Positions 1 through 5,572 of a stretch of 5,899 nt of DNA are shown piece after piece. Position numbers and translations under genes: made by a program. Source of the DNA: Candidatus Latescibacterota bacterium (lineage in GTDB: Bacteria > Krumholzibacteriota > Krumholzibacteriia > WVZY01 > JAKEHA01); assembly GCA_022615275.1 (NCBI GenBank), contig JAKEHA010000058.1, forward strand, positions 1 to 5,899, read 5' to 3'. Each line of letters begins with the position of its first letter. Position 1 is the stretch's first letter. The notes below the pieces were generated by a model, which searched no databases, was not told the DNA's origin, and was given only the letters and a program-made list of their open reading frames with translations.

Positions 1-90
1 GCCCTGTTAGTGGGTGTGCTAGGTTTTTACAGCACCAGTGGGGCTGCGCCGCAATCCGGCCAGCCGCCGTTCAACAATTCCGTCGAGCAG
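1..90 (+). other. Foreign fragment next to clpC, possibly the N-terminal part of an exported protein
   Basis: This stretch lies beyond the point where ClpC similarity ends. Plus-strand frame 1 is open from the first base and reads a hydrophobic run (ALLVGVLGFY, codons 1-10), then a small and polar linker rich in Ser, Gly, Ala, Pro and Gln, then PFNNSVEQ (codons 23-30). That is the layout of a signal peptide or membrane anchor followed by a mature N-terminus. From memory, PFxNSVEQ followed by a coiled-coil segment occurs in small hypothetical proteins of Planctomycetes, but I could not search for it. No start codon is inside the window, so it would be a fragment entering from the left. After codon 30 the frame runs into antisense clpC and loses meaning. 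Alternatives are the end of an inserted element or random open frame. Function unknown. Confidence 0.35.
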
Positions 91-1935
91 CACCACGGAG
101 TACGGCTTGCGGCGCACCTTCTCGGTCAGTTGGCCGCCGTCGTCGTAGCCGACGTATCCCGGCGGCGCCCCTATGAGGCGCGAGACCGCGAACTTCTCCA
201 TGTACTCCGACATGTCGATGCGAATGAGCGCCTCGTCGGATTCGAACAGTACTTCGGCCAGCGACTTGGCCAACTCGGTCTTGCCCACGCCCGTGGGTCC
301 GAGGAAGATGAAGCTGCCGATCGGACGCTTGGGGTCGCGCAACCCGGCGCGGTTGCGGCGCACGGCGCGCGCGACCGCCCTGACCGCTTCCTCCTGGCCG
401 ATGACGCGGCGGCGCAGCGCGTCTTCGAGGTGGAGGAGCTTTTCGGTCTCTTCCTTCTCGACCTCGCTGACCGGGATGCCGGTCATGGCCGCGACCACCT
501 TGGAAATGTCCTTGGCCGTGACCACGGTCTCTTGTGCCTGCTTGGTCTCGGTCCAGTTCTTCCGAATGTCGTCCAGCTTGCGCCGCAGCTCCTTCTCGCG
601 GTCGCGATAGCGCGCGGCTTTCTCGAACTCCTGGGCTTGAATGGCCGATTCCTTCTCGCGCGCGACGTCTTCGATCTCGCGCTCGAGGTCGGTCAGCTCG
701 CTGGGTGCCGTCACCACCGACAAGCGCGCACGCGATCCGGCTTCGTCGATCACGTCGATGGCCTTGTCGGGCAGGAAGCGATCGTGAATGTAGCGCTCCG
801 AGAGAAACACGGCTGCGCGCACCGACTCGTCGGCGATCTTGACGCGGTGGTGCGCCTCGTACTTGTCGCGCAGCCCGAAGATGATCTGGATGGTCTCCTC
901 GGGTGTGGGCGGGTTGACCATGATGGGCTGGAAACGTCGCTCGAGCGCGCCGTCCTTCTCGATGTATTTGCGGTACTCGTCGAGCGTGGTGGCCCCGATG
1001 CACTGCAACTCGCCGCGCGCGAGGGCGGGCTTGAGCATGTTGGAGGCGTCGATGGCGCCTTCCGCGCCGCCCGCACCCACGATGGTGTGGATCTCGTCGA
1101 TGAAGATGATGACGTCTTCGGCCTGGCGGATCTCGTTGATGATCGACTTCAGGCGTTCTTCGAATTGTCCGCGGTACTTGGTCCCCGCCACCACCGACGC
1201 CAGGTCGAGCGTGCAGATGCGGCGGTCCTTCAAGATCTCCGGGACCTTGTTGTCGACGATGCGCTGGGCCAGTCCTTCCGCGATCGCGGTCTTGCCGACA
1301 CCGGGCTCGCCGATCAATACGGGGTTGTTCTTCTTGCGGCGCGATAGCACCTGAATCACGCGCTCGATCTCCTGCTCGCGACCGATGATGGGGTCGAGCT
1401 TGCTCTCGCGCGCCATCTGCGTCAGGTCGCGCCCGAACTGATCGAGGTTGGGCGTGTCGCTCTTCTCTTTCTTGGACTTCCGGGTCTTGACGGTCGTGGT
1501 CGGGCCGAGGAGCTTGAGGACCTCTTCGCGCACGCGCTTGCGATCGACGCCGAGCTCCGCCAGCACCTGCGCTGCGACACCTTCGCCCTCGCGGATCAAG
1601 CCGAGCAGGAGGTGCTCGGTACCCACGTAGTTGTGTCCCAAGAGCCGCGCCTCTTCGATGGCGAGCTCGAGCACGCGTTTGGCGCGCGGCGTAAACGGTA
1701 TCTCTCCGATGGTGAGGGTGCCGCCGGAGCTCTTGACCATGTTCTCGACGGCTTGCTGGATCTGTTCGAAGTCGAGTTCGAGCTTGGCAAGCACCTTGGC
1801 CGCTATGCCCTCGCCCTCTCGCACGATGCCGAGCAGCAGGTGCTCGGTCCCGATGTAGTCGTGCTGGAGCCGCGCCGCTTCGTCGCGGGCGTAGTAGATG
1901 ACCTTGCGAACTCGATCGGTAAAGCGATCCTGCAT
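19..1935 (-). CDS. clpC: ATP-dependent unfoldase ClpC, C-terminus missing (genuine similarity ends at about base 82)
   Basis: ClpC is an AAA+ unfoldase that feeds tagged or damaged proteins to the ClpP peptidase in the cytoplasm. Two Clp-N repeats (about residues 1-70 and 79-142) each hold a GTEH motif, with Glu31 and Glu107 matching the phosphoarginine-docking glutamates of Bacillus ClpC. D1 has Walker A GEPGVGKT (209-216), Walker B ending FIDE (278-281) and the LERRF arginine-finger region (331-335). A coiled-coil middle domain with a UVR-like segment spans about 412-460, the hallmark of ClpC against ClpA or ClpB. D2 has Walker A GPTGVGKT (546-553), the GYVGY pore loop (593-597) and Walker B VVLLD (614-618). 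The expected catalytic Glu is Gly619, and nothing after it resembles ClpC, so about 190 residues are lost compared with the usual 810 or so. The ATG at 1935 fits the family start and has GGAG five bases upstream. The last 20 residues and the TAG at 19-21 belong to joined foreign sequence. Confidence 0.95.
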   Translation of the reverse strand: MQDRFTDRVRKVIYYARDEAARLQHDYIGTEHLLLGIVREGEGIAAKVLAKLELDFEQIQQAVENMVKSSGGTLTIGEIPFTPRAKRVLELAIEEARLLGHNYVGTEHLLLGLIREGEGVAAQVLAELGVDRKRVREEVLKLLGPTTTVKTRKSKKEKSDTPNLDQFGRDLTQMARESKLDPIIGREQEIERVIQVLSRRKKNNPVLIGEPGVGKTAIAEGLAQRIVDNKVPEILKDRRICTLDLASVVAGTKYRGQFEERLKSIINEIRQAEDVIIFIDEIHTIVGAGGAEGAIDASNMLKPALARGELQCIGATTLDEYRKYIEKDGALERRFQPIMVNPPTPEETIQIIFGLRDKYEAHHRVKIADESVRAAVFLSERYIHDRFLPDKAIDVIDEAGSRARLSVVTAPSELTDLEREIEDVAREKESAIQAQEFEKAARYRDREKELRRKLDDIRKNWTETKQAQETVVTAKDISKVVAAMTGIPVSEVEKEETEKLLHLEDALRRRVIGQEEAVRAVARAVRRNRAGLRDPKRPIGSFIFLGPTGVGKTELAKSLAEVLFESDEALIRIDMSEYMEKFAVSRLIGAPPGYVGYDDGGQLTEKVRRKPYSVVLLDGIVERRLAGLRRSPTGAVKT

Positions 1936-1940
1936 CGTTG

Positions 1941-1944
1941 CTCC
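1941..1944 (-). promoter_or_regulatory. Ribosome binding site of clpC
   Basis: GGAG on the minus strand, five bases before the ATG at 1935, inside the 30-base spacer between mcsB and clpC. It supports the chosen start. No terminator or promoter box is visible in this spacer, so clpC is probably translated from the same transcript as mcsB. Confidence 0.7.
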
Positions 1945-1965
1945 GTCTTCGTTACGTCTACGCCT

Positions 1966-3036
1966 CTACCCGCGGTTGCTCCGCGACAGCGCCTCGCGTA
2001 TGCACTCGGCGCGCGCCGCGTCGCGCTCCTGCGCGTCCATCGTCGTTCCGCGGCGCTTTTGCAGGTGCGCCGGCTGGATATAGACCACGAGCTGGTTGAG
2101 TGTCTGTATCGGCACGTCCCGTACCAGCCCCGCCCCCACGCCCAGCCGCACCGCCGAGATGAGGCTCAACGCTTCCTTGGTGTTTACACTACGAGCATAA
2201 CGAAGGAGGCCATAGGCCCGCCAGACCTTATCCTCGAGCAATCTCTGTGCCTTGTGAAATAAGAGCTCCCGCGAGCGCCGCTCGTACTGGATGACCTTGA
2301 CCACCATCTCGCGCAGGTTCTTGACGATCACATCCTCGGGGGTGCCCAGCGCCGCGCTGTTCGACAGTTGGAAGAAGTTCCCCATGACTTCCGATCCTTC
2401 GCCAAAGAACCCCCGGATCGAGTGGTTGAGCTTGCGCAGCGACTCCAGGAGCTTGTGGATCTCCTTGCTGTGGACCAAGCCCGGCAGGTGCACGAGCACG
2501 GATACCCGCATGCCGGTGCCCAAGTTAGTGGGGCACGCCGTGAGGTAGCCCAGGCGCGCGTGGTAGGCAATCTCGACGTCGGGGGCGAGCTGGTCGTCGA
2601 GGTCGTTGGCGCGCCGAAACGCGCCCCCGAGGTCGAATCCGGCCGCGAATCCCTGGATGCGCAGGTGGTCCTCTTCGTTGATCATCAGGCTGGTCGCCTC
2701 GTCGGGGGTGAAAAGAACGCCGCGCGACGCCGAGTTGTGCAGAAAATCGCGGCTGACCAGGTGTCGCTCGGCCAGAAGCTGGCGGTCCAGCGTCGATATT
2801 TCCCCCATCGCGATGTAGCGGCTACGCGCAAAGGCCCGTGTCCGGCGAGCCGCGTCCAGCGACTTCCTCAAGATGGCGTCGAGTTCCGCGTTGTCGCAGT
2901 TATGGGTGAAACGATGCCCATGCAGGTTGCGCGCGATGCGCACGCGGCTCGAGAGCACGATCTCGTTCTCGTCGCCGCTGCCGTCGAGCCACGCGCCGGG
3001 CGTGCCGACGATGTCGTTCGCGTCGAAGCCGCTCAT
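1966..3036 (-). CDS. mcsB: Protein-arginine kinase McsB
   Basis: McsB transfers the gamma-phosphate of ATP to arginine side chains of proteins, marking them for ClpC-ClpP degradation and controlling stress regulators. The 356-residue product matches the usual length of about 350-365 and has the phosphagen-kinase fold signatures. These are the nucleotide-binding LSSRVRIARN (28-37), the catalytic acidic motif NEEDHLRIQ (120-128), the signature CPTNLGTGMR (168-177) with the conserved Cys168, and the RGFFGEGSE loop (208-216). Near the C-terminus RDAARA (338-343) fits the RDxxRA motif of the McsB phosphoarginine-binding allosteric domain. This domain separates McsB from creatine and arginine kinases, which modify free guanidino compounds. 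The frame stays open further upstream to 3459, but that part is mcsA read out of frame. The ATG at 3036 overlaps the mcsA TGA as ATGA and has GGAGG seven bases upstream, so translation is probably coupled. All motifs are complete, so an active kinase is expected. Confidence 0.97.
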   Translation of the reverse strand: MSGFDANDIVGTPGAWLDGSGDENEIVLSSRVRIARNLHGHRFTHNCDNAELDAILRKSLDAARRTRAFARSRYIAMGEISTLDRQLLAERHLVSRDFLHNSASRGVLFTPDEATSLMINEEDHLRIQGFAAGFDLGGAFRRANDLDDQLAPDVEIAYHARLGYLTACPTNLGTGMRVSVLVHLPGLVHSKEIHKLLESLRKLNHSIRGFFGEGSEVMGNFFQLSNSAALGTPEDVIVKNLREMVVKVIQYERRSRELLFHKAQRLLEDKVWRAYGLLRYARSVNTKEALSLISAVRLGVGAGLVRDVPIQTLNQLVVYIQPAHLQKRRGTTMDAQERDAARAECIREALSRSNRG

Positions 3037-3551
3037 GCGTCGTCCTCCACTTGCGCTTCCAGCCCGCGAATCTCGTCGCGTATGGCGGCCGCGCGTTCGT
3101 AGTCCTCGGTCCGAATCGCTTCCGACAGCTCTTCGCGGAGCACGTTCATGCGCTCGCGCAGGGCCGCGCGTTCGCCCACCTGGGCCGCCTTCTTGCCCGC
3201 GTGCTGCGTGCTGCCGTGCACGTGGCGGAGCACCTGCACGAGCTGCGCTTCGAAGGCATCGTAGCAATCGGGACAACCCAGGCGCCCGATCTTCTTGAAG
3301 TCCGAATACTCGTAGCCGCAGGACGGGCACCGCACCTTGGAGATGCGCTCGGCTTCGGAATCGACGGTGTCGTCGATCAGACCCGCCACCAAGTCGCCGA
3401 GCCCGTAGCTCCCCGCCTTGTTGACGTCGATGCCCTTCTCCTCCGCGCACTCCAGACACAGGTTCATGGCGACCATATTGTCGTTCACGATCTCCGTGAA
3501 GTGGACCTTGGCCGGGCGCATTTTACAATTTTGACACGTCACCATGGGCAC
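3033..3551 (-). CDS. mcsA: McsA, zinc-finger and UVR-domain activator of McsB
   Basis: McsA binds and activates the arginine kinase McsB. The 172-residue product has four CxxC pairs, at Cys6/Cys9, Cys32/Cys35, Cys75/Cys78 and Cys93/Cys96, consistent with two bound zinc ions. A C-terminal UVR motif lies at about 134-166, with the typical EDYERAAAIRDEI core (149-161). This order (zinc fingers, then UVR) and the length fit McsA; UvrB and UvrC carry a UVR motif but are far larger. The start is uncertain. GTG at 3551 lies one base after the lolD stop and has a GAGG about nine bases upstream. ATG at 3545 would give MVTCQNC, nearer to the short leader of known McsA proteins. The stop overlaps the mcsB start by four bases. 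Placement directly before mcsB and clpC supports the assignment. Confidence 0.95.
   Translation of the reverse strand: MPMVTCQNCKMRPAKVHFTEIVNDNMVAMNLCLECAEEKGIDVNKAGSYGLGDLVAGLIDDTVDSEAERISKVRCPSCGYEYSDFKKIGRLGCPDCYDAFEAQLVQVLRHVHGSTQHAGKKAAQVGERAALRERMNVLREELSEAIRTEDYERAAAIRDEIRGLEAQVEDDA
3044..3048 (-). promoter_or_regulatory. Ribosome binding site of mcsB, inside the mcsA 3' end
   Basis: GGAGG on the minus strand, seven bases before the mcsB ATG at 3036 and embedded in the last codons of mcsA. It decides the mcsB start in favour of 3036 over the upstream in-frame extension, and with the ATGA overlap it indicates translational coupling. Confidence 0.8.
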
Positions 3552-3552
3552 G

Positions 3553-4239
3553 TTACGTCGCCTCGCTCAAGTGCTTGTCGGCCAGCACCAGCATCCGATC
3601 GGCGAAGGCACCGAACCGGCGCTTGTGCGTGACCACCACGAAGGTCCGCCGCTCGCTCGTGGCCAGGTCGCGCATCAGCGTGTGGATCGATTCACCCGTC
3701 TCGTCGTCCAGGTTGCCGGTCGGCTCGTCCGCGAACACCACGGCGGCGTCGTTGACCAGGGCGCGCGCGATGGCGACGCGCTGCTGCTCGCCGCCGGAAA
3801 GCTCGCCCGGCCGGTGCGACAAACGCGCGCCCAGGCCCACGCGCTCCAGCCACCAAGCGGCCGCCTTGGCCGCCTCGCCATGCGTCTTGTGTGCGATGAG
3901 TTGTGGCAACATGACGTTCTCGAGTGCCGTGAACTCCGGTAACAGAAAATGGAACTGGAACACGAACCCGATGGTCCGGCTCCGCAACTGGTCGAGCGCC
4001 CGTCCCTCGAGCGCATGGATGTCCCGTCCCTGGATCGTCACCCTGCCGCTGTCGGGGCGGTCGAGCGACCCCAGGATATGGAGCAAGGTGCTCTTGCCCA
4101 CCCCCGAAGCCCCCGTGATGCAAACCACTTGCCCTTCCGCGACGGAAACATCGACTCCCCGCAGGACTTCGATACTGGTTCCGGTCCCGCGGTAGACCCG
4201 CCCGATCCCCGCCGCTTCCAGGACGACTCGACCTCCCAT
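3553..4239 (-). CDS. lolD: Lipoprotein-releasing ABC transporter ATPase LolD
   Basis: LolD is the cytoplasmic ATPase that powers LolCDE, which lifts lipoproteins out of the inner membrane and hands them to the periplasmic carrier LolA. The 228-residue product shows Walker A GASGVGKST (43-51), the Q-loop Gln95, the signature LSGGEQQR (147-154), Walker B VVFADE (167-172) and the H-loop His205. Between Walker A and the signature it has FQFHFLLPEFTALENV (94-109), the LolD-type motif that contacts the permease; this favours LolD over MacB or FtsE ATPases. The H-loop context is THKRR where Asp or Asn after His is more common. The ATG at 4239 follows a run of seven G seven bases upstream. The neighbouring permease gene upstream supplies the membrane subunit. 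Confidence 0.93.
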   Translation of the reverse strand: MGGRVVLEAAGIGRVYRGTGTSIEVLRGVDVSVAEGQVVCITGASGVGKSTLLHILGSLDRPDSGRVTIQGRDIHALEGRALDQLRSRTIGFVFQFHFLLPEFTALENVMLPQLIAHKTHGEAAKAAAWWLERVGLGARLSHRPGELSGGEQQRVAIARALVNDAAVVFADEPTGNLDDETGESIHTLMRDLATSERRTFVVVTHKRRFGAFADRMLVLADKHLSEAT

Positions 4240-4315
4240 AATCTAACCCCCCCACCGCGGTGATACAAACCCGACGGTCGACGCCATAACATTATTAATT
4301 ACAATCTGTTGCATG
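4240..4315 (-). promoter_or_regulatory. Spacer between the permease gene and lolD with an AT-rich patch, possible internal promoter
   Basis: This 76-base gap is the only sizeable non-coding stretch in the cluster. Bases 4286-4310 are strongly AT-rich (with ATTATTAATTA on the plus strand) in an otherwise GC-rich window, which would suit a promoter for lolD-mcsA-mcsB-clpC. I could not fit a convincing pair of -35 and -10 boxes with normal spacing. An 8-base palindrome ACCGCGGT lies at 4254-4261, and a C7 run at 4247-4253 (G7 on the coding strand) probably serves as the lolD ribosome binding site. No hairpin followed by a T-run is seen, so there is no clear terminator. No CtsR-like direct repeat or CIRCE element is present. 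Confidence 0.3.
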
Positions 4316-5572
4316 CTACAGATCACGTATCGCCTCGACCGGCGCGAGCCGGCTCGCCTCCCAACTCGGGTAGACCGTGGCCAGGAAACAAATGACCACC
4401 GACGAGAGCCCGATCAGCACGAGGTCCGGCCATTGCACCAGGACCGGAAGCGTCTTGATGAAGTAGACGTCGCCGGGAAGATCGATGCGGATGCGATCCA
4501 GCACCAAGCAGGCAACCAGCCCGGTGGCCAGCCCGCCCAGGGTCCCGAAGACCCCGATCGCGGTCCCCTCCAGCATGAACACCGACATCACCCCCCGGCC
4601 CGAGGCACCCATCGAGCGCAGGATCCCGATCTCGCGCCGCTTCTCCATGATGACCATGGTCAACATGCCGACCAGATTGAAGGCCGCCACCAGGATGATG
4701 AGCGTCAGCATGAGAAACATGAGTATCTTTTCGATCTTCATGTAGCTGAACAGGTTCTGGTTCAGCTGTATCCAGTTGTTGGTCCCGTAGTCGCGCGTCG
4801 AGAGGATGTCTTGCAGGCGCTCGTCGAAGGCCTCCGCGCGGTACATGTCGTCCACCATCACGCTCACCCCGCGCAGCCCGGTCTCGAAGTCGAACATGCG
4901 CTCCGCGTCCTGGATATCGATGTACACGAAGCGCGAATCGAATTCGTACATGCCGCTGTTGAAGAAGCCGAGCACGCGGCACACGTGCGTCTCGGGTTCG
5001 ACCGCGGATCCGCGCACGGTCCCGGGCGCGGTGACGAGACTGATCTCTTCGCCCAGACCGATGCCCAAGTCGAGCGCGAGGTCCAAACCCAGCACCGCGC
5101 CCAGGCGCGGCACCTCGTCCTCGAAACCGCTGGTGTCGAAGGAGTCGATGGTGGGGCGAATGCTGTCGATCACCGAGGAGACCGCGTTCTCGCGCGCGAG
5201 GTCGACGCCCTTGACGACCACCCCGCGCAGTTTGGTGCGCCGACCCGGGATCACTTCGTAGGCGGCCAGCGCTTCGGAGCGCACGAACGGTGCGGTGGCG
5301 ACGACGTCGCGCTCCGCTTCGATGCGCGTGAGCGCGGTGTCCACGCTCGCCCACGCCTCGGGGGTGCGCGCAAACACCAGCACATGGGTGTTGAATCCCA
5401 CGATGCGCTGGCGCAGCTCGGTCTCGAAACCGTTGATGACGGAGAGCACGATGACCAACGTCATGGTGCCCACGAAGACGCCGCCCACCGCGATCGAGGT
5501 GATGCGCGAGACGAGCGCGGAGCGTTTCTTGGTCTGGAGGTATCGCCGCGCGATGAACAGCGCCCAGTTCAT
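4316..5572 (-). CDS. LolC/LolE-family lipoprotein-releasing permease
   Basis: This is the membrane subunit of the lipoprotein-release transporter, working with LolD to pass lipoproteins to LolA for delivery to the outer membrane. The 418-residue product has the family topology. It has a short cytoplasmic N-terminus (FIARRYLQTKKRS), membrane segment 1 at about 25-47, a large periplasmic domain from about 48 to 282, then membrane segments near 283-308, 329-358 and 383-402. EKRREIGILRSMGAS (310-324) is the FtsX-superfamily coupling segment that meets the ATPase, and the tail YPSWEASRLAPVEAIRDL (401-418) is typical of LolC/LolE. The frame is open further upstream to 5824, but that part is lysS out of frame. 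ATG 5572 overlaps the lysS stop as ATGA and has GAGG seven bases upstream. Only one permease gene is present, so LolC and LolE cannot be told apart; a homodimeric LolF-like arrangement or a second gene elsewhere are both possible. Confidence 0.92.
   Translation of the reverse strand: MNWALFIARRYLQTKKRSALVSRITSIAVGGVFVGTMTLVIVLSVINGFETELRQRIVGFNTHVLVFARTPEAWASVDTALTRIEAERDVVATAPFVRSEALAAYEVIPGRRTKLRGVVVKGVDLARENAVSSVIDSIRPTIDSFDTSGFEDEVPRLGAVLGLDLALDLGIGLGEEISLVTAPGTVRGSAVEPETHVCRVLGFFNSGMYEFDSRFVYIDIQDAERMFDFETGLRGVSVMVDDMYRAEAFDERLQDILSTRDYGTNNWIQLNQNLFSYMKIEKILMFLMLTLIILVAAFNLVGMLTMVIMEKRREIGILRSMGASGRGVMSVFMLEGTAIGVFGTLGGLATGLVACLVLDRIRIDLPGDVYFIKTLPVLVQWPDLVLIGLSSVVICFLATVYPSWEASRLAPVEAIRDL

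Noticed and set aside
1..85. Insertion sequence end or integron attC site interrupting clpC
   Set aside because: No terminal inverted repeat, paired core sites or target duplication could be recognised, and only about 85 bases are visible. The open plus-strand frame fits a chimeric join better.
10..1347. A 445-codon open frame on the plus strand opposite clpC
   Set aside because: The minus strand here encodes unmistakable ClpC; the plus-strand protein is rich in Asp, Gly, Leu, Val and Arg with no domain, as expected for an antisense frame in GC-rich coding DNA. Only its first 30 codons, beyond the clpC join, may be real.
1936..1965. CtsR or HrcA (CIRCE) operator before clpC
   Set aside because: No GGTCAAA-type direct repeat and no TTAGCACTC/GAGTGCTAA inverted repeat is present; the spacer holds only a ribosome binding site.
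2368..3102. A 244-codon plus-strand open frame opposite mcsB
   Set aside because: Antisense shadow of the well-supported mcsB gene, with no domain or ribosome binding site of note.
3037..3459. N-terminal extension of McsB by about 140 residues
   Set aside because: The extension is mcsA read in another frame, rich in Arg and Gly. The family start, GGAGG site and ATGA overlap all point to 3036.
4243..4314. A 23-residue minus-strand small ORF in the permease-lolD spacer
   Set aside because: No ribosome binding site lies at a suitable distance, the peptide has no recognisable feature, and there is no conservation evidence.
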